Source of the DNA: Chitinophaga pinensis
GTDB taxonomy: Bacteria; Bacteroidota; Bacteroidia; UBA4408
Reading direction: 5' to 3'
NCBI GenBank assembly: GCA_945872355.1
Contig: CAMBZU010000008.1
Coordinates: 1-60,418, forward strand
Length of the DNA stretch: 60,418 bases
Part shown: piece after piece, positions 9,825-20,050 of the stretch
Layout of the letters: every line of letters begins with the position of its first letter
How positions within the stretch are numbered: position 1 is the stretch's first letter
Notes under the pieces: model-generated
Database searches by the model: none
Told to the model about the DNA's origin: nothing
The model's input: the letters and a program-made list of their open reading frames with translations, nothing else
Made by a program: the position numbers and the translations under genes

Positions 9825-10853
9825 ATGGAATTGCAGATAGATAGATACATAAAACAATTATTGTTTAAGCACAATTGTGTAATTATCCCTTCATTTGGGG
9901 GGTTTGTTAGTAATTACAAGGGGGCAGAGATTCATCCTACCCAACATATTTTTACTGCACCATGCAAACAATTGGTATTTAATAAAAACTTGATTATTAA
10001 TGATGGTTTATTAGCCAATATGATTGTTCAGCAGAATCAGGTTACTTACCAAGAGGCTTTAGAAATTATAGATAAGGATGTTTTTAAAATTAAACATCTA
10101 TTATCGGTAGGTGAAAAAGTGTTTTTTGAAGCCATTGGCTATTTAAGATTAGATGTAGAGAAAAATATCCAATTTAGTCCTGTAAGTAATGTAAATTATG
10201 CTACCACTTCTTTTGGTTTACAAAGCTTTCAATCATCAGCTGTTCAGCGAGGAGGATTTGCTCCACACGCTAATCCCTTTAAAGATAGACCTTCAGTTAA
10301 GGCAAAACCAATCCTAAAAAAGTATAGAAAGTTTGCGTTGCCAATATTGTTTTTACCACTGGCAATTGGTCTTTTTCTTTTTCCTTTTTCATCAACTATA
10401 AAAGACAAAATACAAGTTCAAACATCGGGCTATTTCAGCAGCACACCATCAAATTTGTACAAGCCTGCTGCACACAGTTTTTCATTGGAGATGGCTAAAA
10501 TTGAGCCTATGAGAGTTGCTGAAGCCGCTACAATTGCTGCTGCTGCTGAAAATATTGAGGATGATTTTGCTGTGGCTGAAACCACCAAAGTAGCTGCAGT
10601 AGTTGTGCAAGCTGCAAATAGCAATACAAATGGAACTTATACTTTAATTGCTGGCTGTTTTGCAGTGCTGGAAAATGCTGAAAAACAAATTGAACAATTA
10701 AAACTTAAAAACATCACTGCTAGTATTATTGGGCAAACTAAAACAGGATTGTATAGAGTTGGTTGTGGCAGCTATAACTCAACCAACGATGCCAATGACG
10801 CCATGCGCAACTTAAAAACGCAACAAACTGAGGTTTGGGTTTTGAAAAATTAA
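9825..10853 (+). CDS. HU-CCDC81-type and SPOR domain membrane protein
   Basis: 342 residues. Residues 1-120 match the bacterial HU-CCDC81 pair of DNA-binding-like domains ([10 protein letters not shown], then [14 protein letters not shown], then GYLRLD). A basic segment (161-169) precedes one membrane helix at about 170-190. An alanine-rich linker follows, then a SPOR domain at about 272-342 (YTLIAGCF, then YRVGCGSY). SPOR domains bind denuded septal peptidoglycan, so the protein could link a cytoplasmic HU-like domain to division-site cell wall. This arrangement is recurrent in Bacteroidota; its role is inferred. It is followed after 16 bases by gmhA. Confidence 0.88.
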   Translation: MELQIDRYIKQLLFKHNCVIIPSFGGFVSNYKGAEIHPTQHIFTAPCKQLVFNKNLIINDGLLANMIVQQNQVTYQEALEIIDKDVFKIKHLLSVGEKVFFEAIGYLRLDVEKNIQFSPVSNVNYATTSFGLQSFQSSAVQRGGFAPHANPFKDRPSVKAKPILKKYRKFALPILFLPLAIGLFLFPFSSTIKDKIQVQTSGYFSSTPSNLYKPAAHSFSLEMAKIEPMRVAEAATIAAAAENIEDDFAVAETTKVAAVVVQAANSNTNGTYTLIAGCFAVLENAEKQIEQLKLKNITASIIGQTKTGLYRVGCGSYNSTNDANDAMRNLKTQQTEVWVLKN

Positions 10854-10869
10854 ATCTACTCTTTTAGGC

Positions 10870-11457
10870 ATGATAAATTCAATTCTTGATGAGTTAAATG
10901 AAAGCGCTTCAACATTGAATCGTTTTATTAATACGCCATCTGCTATAGCAGCAATTGAAAATGCCTCAAAAATGATGCTTCAAGCATTTACGAGTGGAAA
11001 CAAAATTATTAGTTGTGGAAACGGAGGTTCAATGAGTGATGCAATGCATTTTGCAGAAGAATTAAGTGGCAGGTTTAGAAATGACAGAAAATCATTAGCA
11101 GCCATTGCAATATCAGACCCTGCTTTTATTACTTGTGCGGCTAATGATTATGGCTTTGAACATATTTTTTCGAGATTTATTGAAGGTGTTGGTAATACAG
11201 GTGATGTATTATTGGCCATTAGCACAAGTGGTAACTCTGCTAATATTATAAACGCTGTAAAGGCAGCTAAAGAAAAACAAATTAAAGTAATAGTATTAAC
11301 AGGAAAAGATGGTGGAGCATTAGCCGCTATGGCTGATGTAGAAATTCGTGCCCCTCATTCTAAATATGCCGATAGGGCACAAGAAATTCACATTAAAGTG
11401 ATTCATATTTTGATAAAAAATATTGAGCATGAATTATTTAAAAATCAATCTGTTTAA
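10870..11457 (+). CDS. gmhA: SIS-domain phosphoheptose isomerase
   Basis: 195 residues, the normal GmhA length. It isomerises sedoheptulose 7-phosphate to D-glycero-D-manno-heptose 7-phosphate, the first step to the heptose of lipopolysaccharide core. Visible motifs are [19 protein letters not shown] near 50, SGRFRNDR, the phosphate-binding STSGNSAN near 118, and a C-terminal [12 protein letters not shown] helix with the catalytic-type histidines. It sits close behind the HU/SPOR gene in a probable operon. No other heptose gene is adjacent, so specificity for heptose is inferred from family similarity. Confidence 0.9.
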   Translation: MINSILDELNESASTLNRFINTPSAIAAIENASKMMLQAFTSGNKIISCGNGGSMSDAMHFAEELSGRFRNDRKSLAAIAISDPAFITCAANDYGFEHIFSRFIEGVGNTGDVLLAISTSGNSANIINAVKAAKEKQIKVIVLTGKDGGALAAMADVEIRAPHSKYADRAQEIHIKVIHILIKNIEHELFKNQSV

Positions 11458-11459
11458 GA

Positions 11460-12392
11460 TTAAGAAAAACAATTAAGGTCTTGTAAATATTTTTTCAAAT
11501 CTTGGTCAGCAATAAGAAGGTAATTGTGATTTTGTTTTGGGTTGCTGTTTTCTGCTTTTTCAAGCATTTTTTCTCTCCTATTAAATAAGTAATAAGCTTC
11601 GTAATTATATGTTGCCAAATAGTCTAATATGGCTTTTCTATTATCAGAAGTGTCAAGTATTTCAATTAATAGCGCTGGCTTGTAATTTTGCAGCATATTG
11701 GTTGCTCCCTTTAATACGTTAATCTCAAAGCCTTCAACATCAATCTTCACAATTTTAGGTTGGTATTGTGTATTGGCTTGTAAATAAAGGTTTATGGTAG
11801 TTACAGGAATATTTATCTCTGCTACAATTTTGTCTTTTGCAGCGTGCTCTTTATCAAAGCTACTCATGTAGGCCGATGATGAAATATAAAAACTTAATTG
11901 TCCTTCACTATCTGAAACTCCTGATTGTTCTATTTTGTAATTTTTATATTCATTCAAGGCAATCATTTGCTTGCTAATTTTACTTACTTCAGGGTTAGGA
12001 TCAAAAAGCACGGTAGGTCGGTTTTGGCTTAAGGCATAAACAGAACGTAAGCCAACATTAGAGCCAATATCAAAATAGGCAGCATCGTTTTTATAGAAAT
12101 TATTTAAGTGTTTTTCAATGATACTTAGTCCGGTATCGTGCCATATATAACTAAAAGCAAAGTGCCAAGTATTGGGCATATTTTTTTGCACCAAACAATT
12201 AACTTTTTTGCCATTTAACAAAGTAAAATGCCATTTAAAATCGAAATTTGGCTGTTTTACATTCATAACAAAAAAGTCTCTAAATTTAAAGGAGCTATTT
12301 TCATATAGCGCATTGGCTATAGGAATGGTGATTTTACTGCGCATTAAAAAATTAATAAACAGAGCAGCCGTTTTTCTAATTGTTGATTTCAT
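11460..12392 (-). CDS. FkbM-family methyltransferase
   Basis: 310 residues. The central region (about 105-270) has the FkbM methyltransferase layout: DIGSNVGLRS (SAM-binding glycine-rich loop), FDPNPEV acidic turn, then KIDVEGFEINVLKGA and LLIEIL. The family O-methylates sugars or other small groups on surface polysaccharides or secondary metabolites; the substrate here is unknown. There is no signal peptide. The gene converges on gmhA with two bases between stop codons and has its own promoter (12410-12417). Confidence 0.88.
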   Translation of the reverse strand: MKSTIRKTAALFINFLMRSKITIPIANALYENSSFKFRDFFVMNVKQPNFDFKWHFTLLNGKKVNCLVQKNMPNTWHFAFSYIWHDTGLSIIEKHLNNFYKNDAAYFDIGSNVGLRSVYALSQNRPTVLFDPNPEVSKISKQMIALNEYKNYKIEQSGVSDSEGQLSFYISSSAYMSSFDKEHAAKDKIVAEINIPVTTINLYLQANTQYQPKIVKIDVEGFEINVLKGATNMLQNYKPALLIEILDTSDNRKAILDYLATYNYEAYYLFNRREKMLEKAENSNPKQNHNYLLIADQDLKKYLQDLNCFS

Positions 12393-12409
12393 TGATAATA
12401 TTAAAGTGG

Positions 12410-12417
12410 CAAATATA
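12410..12417 (-). promoter_or_regulatory. -7 promoter box of the FkbM gene
   Basis: Minus-strand TATATTTG lies 17 bases before the ATG at 12392, predicting a leader of about 14 bases. Confidence 0.5.
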
Positions 12418-12467
12418 GTTTATTAAAAATAAAGCCTGAGTTTTGCAGTGGTATTTAATCTAAAGAA

Positions 12468-13040
12468 TTATGCTTTAGGTGGATTAATCATAATGCCATT
12501 AACATTAAAGTTTTGAGGAATACAAGGACTAATAGTACTATAGAATGTTTTTATTTTAGCTAAATCTTCGGCACTATTTTCTGTGATATTGATAACAGGT
12601 CCAAAACCAGCTTCCTTTTTTTTATAATCTAAAAAACCTGTGCATATGGGCACCATAGCTTTTTGAGCTACATAATAAAAACCGGATTTCCATTTATCAA
12701 CTCTTTTGCGTGTGCCTTCGGCCGCAAGCATCAAAAAAATATGATTGGAGTTAGTTATATTAGCAACCATTTCATCAACCACGTTGTTGTTTTTTTTGCG
12801 ATCAATAGCAATGCCCCCCGACCTTTTAAGTAATATAGAGAAAGGAAAAACAAATAACTCTTGCTTTACCATATAATTAACTTTATAACCAAGAATTTTA
12901 AGGGCACCTAATGAAAATACAAAATCCCAATTACTTGTATGAGGAGCAGCAATAATTACACATTTGTGAATATCAGCCGGAATTTGGCCTTTAATTTTCC
13001 AACCGCTGAATTTGAAATACCAGGCAAATAAACGTAACAA
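12468..13040 (-). CDS. PlsC-like 1-acylglycerol-3-phosphate acyltransferase
   Basis: 190 residues from a TTG start; an in-frame TAA at 13059-13061 closes the frame just upstream and no ATG lies near the N terminus. The acyltransferase HX4D motif HTSNWD is at residues 34-39. A substrate-binding segment GGIAIDR is near 95, and EGTRKR near 130 is the usual EGTR block. The family transfers acyl chains to lysophosphatidate or related lipids at the inner membrane. It starts 8 bases after the response-regulator stop, so it is co-transcribed with the two-component system. The exact acceptor is not determinable. Confidence 0.87.
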   Translation of the reverse strand: MLRLFAWYFKFSGWKIKGQIPADIHKCVIIAAPHTSNWDFVFSLGALKILGYKVNYMVKQELFVFPFSILLKRSGGIAIDRKKNNNVVDEMVANITNSNHIFLMLAAEGTRKRVDKWKSGFYYVAQKAMVPICTGFLDYKKKEAGFGPVINITENSAEDLAKIKTFYSTISPCIPQNFNVNGIMINPPKA

Positions 13041-13048
13041 AAAACTAA

Positions 13049-13804
13049 TTAAACAAGGTTAATCTTATTCAATAAATCTTCACGGTAAGAACCACCGATT
13101 GGCAATATCTTTTTATCGATATCCAATATTAAATTAGGATATTCGATGGCGGCAATGCGTTCAATTCTTACAATAAAAGAGCGGTGAACTCTAATGAATT
13201 CTGATGATGGCAGTTTTGCCAAAATATCTTTCATTGTGCTATGAATAGTAAATTTAGTGCTTGTTGTATTTACAATTACATAATCCTTCAATGCTTCAAT
13301 AAATAAGATATCAGCATTTTTTACTTTTGTAAGACGGCTGTTAGCTCTTATAAAAATGCTATCTCTTGCGGCATCTTTATTTTCAACCAATGAATATAAG
13401 AAATCTCTTTCTTTTTGCACTTCACTTACTTTTTCATGCTTGTAAATGGCCATTTCAATGGAAGTGTGCAGGTCAACTTCTTTGAATGGTTTAATGATAT
13501 AACCGTAGGGTTCGGTAATTTTAGCTTTATTGAAAGTGCTTTCGTCAGCATAAGCTGTTAGGAAAATTACCGGAATATTTAATTTTTCTTTAATGGCATG
13601 AGCAGCATCTATTCCACTCATAGCACCTTTTAGCATAATATCCATTAAAACAAGATCAGGTTTTTTTTCAGAAGCAGCAGTAATTGCATTTTCGCCAGTT
13701 GAAACTACATCAACCACATTATAACCTAATTTTTTTAAACTATGTTGAATATCTTTAGCAACTATGCTTTCATCTTCAACAATTAGAATATTTGTTTTGC
13801 TCAT
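13049..13804 (-). CDS. LytTR-family response regulator
   Basis: 251 residues. The receiver domain (1-120) has acidic residues E10-D11, the phosphorylation site D55 (LVLMDIML), and the conserved T/K pair (FLTAY, then IIKPF). A LytTR DNA-binding domain occupies about 150-251 (IRANSRLTKV, then FIRVHRSFIV, then LPIGGSYRE). It lies 5 bases downstream of the nine-PAS kinase, its likely partner. Such regulators bind direct repeats upstream of target genes; targets here are unknown. Confidence 0.95.
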   Translation of the reverse strand: MSKTNILIVEDESIVAKDIQHSLKKLGYNVVDVVSTGENAITAASEKKPDLVLMDIMLKGAMSGIDAAHAIKEKLNIPVIFLTAYADESTFNKAKITEPYGYIIKPFKEVDLHTSIEMAIYKHEKVSEVQKERDFLYSLVENKDAARDSIFIRANSRLTKVKNADILFIEALKDYVIVNTTSTKFTIHSTMKDILAKLPSSEFIRVHRSFIVRIERIAAIEYPNLILDIDKKILPIGGSYREDLLNKINLV

Positions 13805-13809
13805 TTTTT

Positions 13810-16800
13810 TTAAATTTTATTTGTCAGTTCAAAAGTAATTTTAATTTCAGTACCTGTATTAAGCCTATTATGAAAAAGCGTTCCTCCGATTTGCTCAACC
13901 AGTGATGTAACTAATTGCAGGCCTAGCGATTCGGTGTTTTTAATATCTATTTCTGAATTAATCCCAACACCATTATCAGCCACAATTATTTCTACAAAGT
14001 TATGTAACTTTTTTACAATTACATCAATTTTTCCTTTTCTTCCTTCCAAAAAAGCATATTTAAATGCATTTGAAACTAATTCATTCACAATTAAACCACA
14101 AGGAATAGAATAGTCAAGATTCAATAAAAGTTTGTCAGTAATCACTTTTAAATCAACATTGTCGGCATCTATTGAGTAGCTATGTTTTATATTTGTTACC
14201 AAATTATTTAGGTATTTACCAAAATTCAAATTAATAAAATCTTGGGTTTGATATAAACTTTCATGAATAAAGCTCATAGACCTCACCCTATTTTGGAGCT
14301 CTCTAAAAGTATTATCGGAGCTTTTATCTTTTAAATAGGCTCTTTGTAAGTTTAAAATGCTAGAAATTACTTGAAGATTATTTTTGACTCTATGATGAAC
14401 CTCTTTTAATAAAACTTCTTTCTCTTTTAAAGATTCAACAATTTTCTTTTCGGCAAGTTTCCTATCAGTAATATCATGAGCAATATATGAAACTTCATTA
14501 ATGGTGCTCCCTGGTAATATAATTGGATCTAAATAAATAAGGTAATAAGCAATTGTACCTTTTAAATCAACAACCTTTGATTCAGTATGTAGCGATTTAC
14601 CTTTTAGCGCTTCTTTATGCAATTGTATAAAGTTTTGTGCATGATTTGCTGGAGTTCTTTCCATAGCATTTGCTTTCATATCAATACCAATAAACGGCAT
14701 TACGCCATAATCTTTCATGGTTGTTTTTGCAAACAATTCATTGAATGATGACAATTTAAATGACCTATTGATAGTATATATTTGATGCGAACTATTTTCA
14801 AAAATTGCATTTAATTTAGCACTTTGTCTTATAATCTCCTGCTCTGTTTTTTTCTTATCAGTAATATTATAGCCAATAATAGCCACTTCTGTTACTGACA
14901 ATGTGCCATTTTTGATAGGGTTAATGTAAAACTCGTAGGTATTTTCTAAACCTTTACTATTTTTGCTTTTAGCTTCAAAATATTGTGGTTTTCCTTCCAG
15001 CGCCTCGCTTACTCTTTTACTCCAGTATTGGTTTGTTTTTTCATTTGTAAGTATTGGCTTTTTATCCATAGCCATTCCTATTTCTGCATCAACACCATAA
15101 ACGTCTTTAAGCCATTGCGCCGTATTAGTATTAAAAGTAGAAAGTTTTTTATTTTGATCAATGGCCATTACCAAGTAATTACTACTTTCTAAAATTGAGT
15201 TAAGCTTGGCAGTTTGTTTTAAAAACAGTTCTTGATTCTTTTTATTTTCAGTAATGTCTTCACAAACTAAAGTTAAGTAAACAGGTTCATTAAATTCATT
15301 AAGCACCAAGGATATATTAATATTGGCATGAATTAATTTTCCATTTTTGTGTAAGTAGTTTCTTTCTAATGTATAATTTGGTGTTTTATTAATAATGATT
15401 TGCTCAATTATTTTTTGTTTTTGAATATATTCATCATGAGGGCTTAGCGCTTTAAAATCTAAGTTCAATAGTTCGGATTCAGTATAACCAAGGATATCGC
15501 AAAAGCGTTGGTTTACTTGTAAATAGATGCCGTTTAAATCCAGTCTTGCTATGCCAATAAAAACTTGATTATAAATAGCTTTGTAGCGTTCTTCACTCAA
15601 ATGCAATCTTTCGCGTTCTTTTTTTAATTTGCTCATATCTCTAGAAACGCCCATGCCGCCAATTAACTTGCCAGTATCGTCTTGTAAACCCGTTGCTGTT
15701 AAAAAACTTTCGAAAATCTCTCCATTTTTTCGTTTGTTCAAAACGTCGCCTGAATACAAACCCTCCTTTTCAATTTTGCTGTTTACCTTTTGAAATGCAT
15801 CTTCTGATGCAAATAGCAATTTTATATCACTACCTATTACTTCATCTGCTTTATATCCAAAAATAATTTGCGCTGCTCTGTTAAACTCTGTAATTTTAAA
15901 ATTATGATCATTTGAAATAATCATATCAAGAGAGCTATTGATGATATTCTTGTTATAAATTTCAGATTTAAGTAATTCTTTTTGTGCTTTCTCTTTTTGA
16001 TTTATTTCGCTTTTTAATATGGCGTTAGCTTCTTCTGCTATTTCGGCTCTCAATGTTTCTTTGGCAATTAATTTTTGTGTGCCAACTAAATGTATTGCAA
16101 CTAAAATACAAGCTTCATTTTTATATATAAAGGGAATACTTCTTGTTTCAACCTGAACAATTTCTCCATTTTTTGTTTTCACTTCAATTTCAAGAAATGG
16201 TTGTTCTTTGCCTTGGGATGCCTCAATAATTCTTCTTTTAACGCTCTCTCTGTATTCGGGTTTTACAAAATCCATAACCGAACGGCCAATGACTTCATTG
16301 TCATCATCAAATCCAAAAACGCTTAAACCGCGTTTATTAATAAATACAATTTTTCCTTCTTTGTGAATTATAATACCTTCAGGAACAAAGTCTACTAAAT
16401 TCTTATAGTTCTGATGACTTTGTTGCAGGGCATTCTCAGTGTTTTTTTCTTTAGAAATATCTGTAATAAACCCTTCTAATGCTTTAAGTTCATTGTGCTC
16501 GTTAAAAATACCCTTGCCTTGTTCGTGCAACCATTTTATTACGCCAGATTTTGTCTTGATGCGATAGTTAAGGGTAAAGTTTCTTTTTTCCTTTAATGCT
16601 TGTTGTACCTCTTCCCAAACATGCATTTGATCGTCAGGCAAAATTAAATCACTGTAACTTATTTGTTGATTAAAAAGAATGTCAGCTTTGGTGTATCCTG
16701 TGAGTTCAAAGCAGCCATCACTTATAAACTCCATGGTCCAATTTTTATCATTTAGGCAACGATAGGCCATCCCTTGTAAATTACTTATAAGTGTGCTTAA

Positions 16801-18093
16801 TTGCCTTTCGCTTTCTCTGAGAGATTTTTCGACTTGTTTTCTGTATGTTATCTCACTAAAGATAGCCTGTATTGCCTGTTTCCCTTTATAAAGAATGCGA
16901 TTGCTTCTTACTTCAATATCTATAACTTTACTATCATTTGTCAGCAATTTCATTTCAAATTCTCCAAATGTTTTGCCATGCTTGAGCAATTTAATTTTTC
17001 GAATTAATTGCTCTTTAAATTCAGGTAATACAAAATCAAAAATGCTATACTTCTTTTGATTTTTTGAACCTATAGTTATATTAACCATTTTATATGCGCC
17101 AATATTGGCATATAAAATTTGCTCTTGTGTATAAATAACAACACCTTCAGGAAGGTTTTCTACTAAAGCTTTATAGCTTTCTTTGCTTTCCTTAAGCTGC
17201 AGTTCCAGTGCCTTTCTGTCGGTAATATCAACTACTGTACCCACAATTTTATCAACCTCGCCACTAAGGTTGTAAATCGCTTTGCCTTTTACGTGTAGGA
17301 ACTTTATGTTTTTATGCTGGGTAATAATTTTGTAATCTAAATTAAAATTATCGCCTGTTCTAACGCTTTCTTTTATGGCATTAAATAAATTATCATGCTC
17401 ATCGGGATGCACAAAAATTTCGAAATATTCATTTAAGTTAGGTGCATTTTCCTTAGCCGAAATTTCATGAATGGCATAGGCAGAAGGTGACCAGTAAACT
17501 TCAAAATTATTTGAATTAAACTCCCAGTTGCCGCTCTGTGTGATGTCTTGCTCTTCTAAACGTTTTTCATATTCATCTTTTAGCATTTTATTCAATGCCA
17601 TTCTCTCCGAAACATCTCTAATAATTGCATGGGCGTATGCTTCATTATCCACAAAGAATTCTGTAACGTTCACTTCTGCATCAAATGCTTCACCATTTTT
17701 TTTCAGCATTTTTAGCTGTAACAATGGTGAACTTTGTTTATGAGATGATTTTAAATATTGTTGTATTTTTTCTTTGCTATTAGACCCATCTGGCTGTGTC
17801 ATTGCACATAAATCCCAAATGCCTTTTCCTATAAAAGATGATTTCCCATTTTTAAAAAGATCTTCAGTTTTTTCATTGCACTCGGTAATTACATTTTTTT
17901 TAAGAACAAAGATTACATCATTCGATTTTTGGAAAAGTAATTTATATTTATCGTGGTTAACACTATTTAATTTTTCTAACTTATTAATTACGTTTAACCC
18001 CGGAAAATAAAGGCCTGAGTTGCCGAGTTTGCTTTGCAGCAATTTGATCTCTTCAATCAGTTCTTCCTTTGATTTTAGGTTTAAATCTCCCAC
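13810..18093 (-). CDS. Cytosolic sensor histidine kinase with nine PAS domains
   Basis: 1427 residues from a GTG start; an in-frame TAA directly precedes it. I count nine PAS/PAC units, roughly at 48-165, 185-300, 305-425, 430-555, 560-680, 715-830, 840-955, 965-1090 and 1095-1215. They are recognisable by repeated LFQKSNDVIF-, NYKNLVD- and YKAIYNQ-type openings and D-(T/S/I)-K-K endings. A HisKA_2-type dimerisation/phosphoacceptor segment follows near 1230 (LLKEVHHRVKNNLQVI), then an HATPase with N-box NELVSNAFKYAF, and ADNGVGI. There is no transmembrane segment or signal peptide, so the stimulus should be cytosolic. It is paired with the LytTR regulator 5 bases downstream. The ligands of the PAS domains are unknown. 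Confidence 0.94.
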   Translation of the reverse strand: MGDLNLKSKEELIEEIKLLQSKLGNSGLYFPGLNVINKLEKLNSVNHDKYKLLFQKSNDVIFVLKKNVITECNEKTEDLFKNGKSSFIGKGIWDLCAMTQPDGSNSKEKIQQYLKSSHKQSSPLLQLKMLKKNGEAFDAEVNVTEFFVDNEAYAHAIIRDVSERMALNKMLKDEYEKRLEEQDITQSGNWEFNSNNFEVYWSPSAYAIHEISAKENAPNLNEYFEIFVHPDEHDNLFNAIKESVRTGDNFNLDYKIITQHKNIKFLHVKGKAIYNLSGEVDKIVGTVVDITDRKALELQLKESKESYKALVENLPEGVVIYTQEQILYANIGAYKMVNITIGSKNQKKYSIFDFVLPEFKEQLIRKIKLLKHGKTFGEFEMKLLTNDSKVIDIEVRSNRILYKGKQAIQAIFSEITYRKQVEKSLRESERQLSTLISNLQGMAYRCLNDKNWTMEFISDGCFELTGYTKADILFNQQISYSDLILPDDQMHVWEEVQQALKEKRNFTLNYRIKTKSGVIKWLHEQGKGIFNEHNELKALEGFITDISKEKNTENALQQSHQNYKNLVDFVPEGIIIHKEGKIVFINKRGLSVFGFDDDNEVIGRSVMDFVKPEYRESVKRRIIEASQGKEQPFLEIEVKTKNGEIVQVETRSIPFIYKNEACILVAIHLVGTQKLIAKETLRAEIAEEANAILKSEINQKEKAQKELLKSEIYNKNIINSSLDMIISNDHNFKITEFNRAAQIIFGYKADEVIGSDIKLLFASEDAFQKVNSKIEKEGLYSGDVLNKRKNGEIFESFLTATGLQDDTGKLIGGMGVSRDMSKLKKERERLHLSEERYKAIYNQVFIGIARLDLNGIYLQVNQRFCDILGYTESELLNLDFKALSPHDEYIQKQKIIEQIIINKTPNYTLERNYLHKNGKLIHANINISLVLNEFNEPVYLTLVCEDITENKKNQELFLKQTAKLNSILESSNYLVMAIDQNKKLSTFNTNTAQWLKDVYGVDAEIGMAMDKKPILTNEKTNQYWSKRVSEALEGKPQYFEAKSKNSKGLENTYEFYINPIKNGTLSVTEVAIIGYNITDKKKTEQEIIRQSAKLNAIFENSSHQIYTINRSFKLSSFNELFAKTTMKDYGVMPFIGIDMKANAMERTPANHAQNFIQLHKEALKGKSLHTESKVVDLKGTIAYYLIYLDPIILPGSTINEVSYIAHDITDRKLAEKKIVESLKEKEVLLKEVHHRVKNNLQVISSILNLQRAYLKDKSSDNTFRELQNRVRSMSFIHESLYQTQDFINLNFGKYLNNLVTNIKHSYSIDADNVDLKVITDKLLLNLDYSIPCGLIVNELVSNAFKYAFLEGRKGKIDVIVKKLHNFVEIIVADNGVGINSEIDIKNTESLGLQLVTSLVEQIGGTLFHNRLNTGTEIKITFELTNKI

Positions 18094-18618
18094 TTAATTA
18101 AATATAAATGGCTAATGTAACTTTTTTTTTGAGTTTTGGACTTTAACCGCTAAAATATTCGACTTATGTAGGAAATGCTGAGATGAAAATTGTTTATTTC
18201 AATTGCTGTATTTAGCAATCAAAAATATCATAACAAGCTTAGTTAAATTGATCCATTTCATATTTGTTGATCAAAAGACTTTGTTCGGGCTCAATCATAA
18301 TTGATCAAAATTGCTGCTGAGTTTTTCTTTCGCCTGTAATACCAATGTGATTTATAAATTATGCCAATAATTTAAAATCTTACATTGTTAAATGCCGATC
18401 GGAAAAAAGTTTGGGACAAATGAAGTGAAACAAATTTGGGCCATTACTTATTTCACATCGGTATAAAATAATGAGCTCGGTACTTTAGCTGCTCCTGCTG
18501 ATTAATTTGAGTTTACTTTCTGAAAATTAATGTATCAGAATATTGTTAATTCTAAAAATATACAAGTTAGTAGCTGTTTTTTTAAGGTAAATAGTATCTT
18601 TGCAGCCCTTTTAAATAA
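18094..18618. other. 525-base divergent intergenic region
   Basis: No gene is supported. TTGATC occurs three times within 60 bases (18248, 18267, 18301), the last two as TTGATCAAAA. A nested inverted repeat lies at 18392-18464: ATGCCGAT pairs with ATCGGTAT, and GTGAAA (18425) pairs with the adjoining TTTCAC. A 24-codon frame starting at 18392 spans this repeat and is not convincing as a gene. The promoter of the phosphohexomutase lies at 18595-18602. The region may hold regulatory sites for one or both flanking genes. Confidence 0.4.
18595..18602 (+). promoter_or_regulatory. -7 promoter box of the phosphohexomutase gene
   Basis: TATCTTTG matches TAnnTTTG exactly. The predicted start near 18607 gives a leader of about 12 bases before the ATG at 18619. 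Confidence 0.6.
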
Positions 18619-20031
18619 ATGAATATGACAAAAATTAAATTCGGAACTGATGGTTGGCGAGCCATCATTGCAGATGATTTTACAGTAGCCAATGTTGCAA
18701 GAGTTTCAGAAGCTACCGCTAAATGGGTGCTTAATAACGGTAAATCAAAATCAGTGGTTATTGGTCATGATTGCAGATTTGCTGGGCAATTGTTTGCTGA
18801 AACTTGTGCCAAGGTAATGATACATTATGGTATAAAGGTAAGTATTGCTAAGGATTTTGTTTCAACGCCAATGATATCTTTAGGTGCTGTGAACTTAGGT
18901 GCCGATTTAGGAATTATTATTACTGCAAGTCACAACCCCCCCGCTTATAATGGTTTTAAAATTAAAGGCAGTTATGGGGGGCCGCTTATGCCTGAGTTGG
19001 TGCAGGAAATTGAAGATATTATTGAAGATACCTGCAAAATAGATTTAAAAGCTAAATCTATGGATGAACTTGTTAAGGAAGACAAAGCTAGCTATATTGA
19101 TCTTGAAACCATGTATGTTGAGCATGTTGAGAAAAATTTTGATTTGGATGCTATCAAAAATTCAAACATGCAATTTGCTTATGATGCCATGTATGGTGCC
19201 GGACAGAATGTAATGCGTAGATTGTTTCCAGATATTACTTTTTTACATTGTGATTATAACCCTTCTTTTGACGGACAAGCCCCAGAACCTATTCATAAAA
19301 ATTTAACTGAGTTCTCAGCATTGATTAAGATGAGTGGCGATATTGATTGTGGCTTAGTTACCGATGGCGATGCCGACCGAATTGGTTTGTATAATAATGA
19401 AGGCGACTTTGTTGATTCACACCATATCATCTTATTGTTAATCCATTATATGGTTAAATACAAAAACATGAATGGAAAGGTTTGTACAGCGTTTTCAACC
19501 ACAGTAAAAATTAAAAAAATGTGTGAGCATTATGGGCTTGATTTAGAAGTTGTAAAAATTGGATTTAAATACATCTGTGGTATTATGATTAAAGAAGATG
19601 TATTGCTTGGTGGAGAAGAGTCTGGAGGTATTGCAATTAAAGGTCATATTCCTGAACGTGATGGCATTTGGATGGGATTAGTAATTTGGGAATTTATGGC
19701 CAAAACAGGAAAATCTTTAAAAGAATTGATACAAGAAGTTTATGATATTGTAGGTACTTTTTGGTTCGAGAGAAATGATTTGCATTTGAAAGAGGAATTA
19801 AAAAATACGATAGTAAAAAATTGCATGAATAATACCTACACCATGTTTGGGGATTATAAAGTGCAAAGGGTTGAAGATTTAGATGGATGGAAATTCTTTT
19901 TCTCGGATGACGAATGGTTAATGATTAGAGCCTCAGGTACAGAACCTGTGCTTAGAACATACGCTGAAGCAGCAACAAAGGAAAAGGCTTTTGCAATATT
20001 AGAAGCAACAAAAAAAACATTATTAGGATAA
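18619..20031 (+). CDS. Phosphoglucomutase/phosphomannomutase family protein
   Basis: 470 residues. The alpha-D-phosphohexomutase family interconverts hexose 1- and 6-phosphates. Visible motifs are FGTDGWRA near the N terminus, the phosphoserine loop TASHNP (Ser104), the metal-binding DGDADRIG near 250, the sugar-binding GGEESGG near 335 and the phosphate-binding [10 protein letters not shown] near 435. A second ATG at 18625 is an alternative start. It is followed after about 20 bases by a sugar-nucleotide decarboxylase-like gene, suggesting a role in making sugar nucleotides for surface glycans. Glucose versus mannose specificity cannot be read. Confidence 0.93.
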   Translation: MNMTKIKFGTDGWRAIIADDFTVANVARVSEATAKWVLNNGKSKSVVIGHDCRFAGQLFAETCAKVMIHYGIKVSIAKDFVSTPMISLGAVNLGADLGIIITASHNPPAYNGFKIKGSYGGPLMPELVQEIEDIIEDTCKIDLKAKSMDELVKEDKASYIDLETMYVEHVEKNFDLDAIKNSNMQFAYDAMYGAGQNVMRRLFPDITFLHCDYNPSFDGQAPEPIHKNLTEFSALIKMSGDIDCGLVTDGDADRIGLYNNEGDFVDSHHIILLLIHYMVKYKNMNGKVCTAFSTTVKIKKMCEHYGLDLEVVKIGFKYICGIMIKEDVLLGGEESGGIAIKGHIPERDGIWMGLVIWEFMAKTGKSLKELIQEVYDIVGTFWFERNDLHLKEELKNTIVKNCMNNTYTMFGDYKVQRVEDLDGWKFFFSDDEWLMIRASGTEPVLRTYAEAATKEKAFAILEATKKTLLG

Positions 20032-20050
20032 TAAATTAACCCGATTGGTG

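Noticed and set aside
18392-18466. 24-codon frame upstream of the phosphohexomutase
   Set aside because: Too short, coincides with an inverted repeat, and lacks a promoter at the right place.
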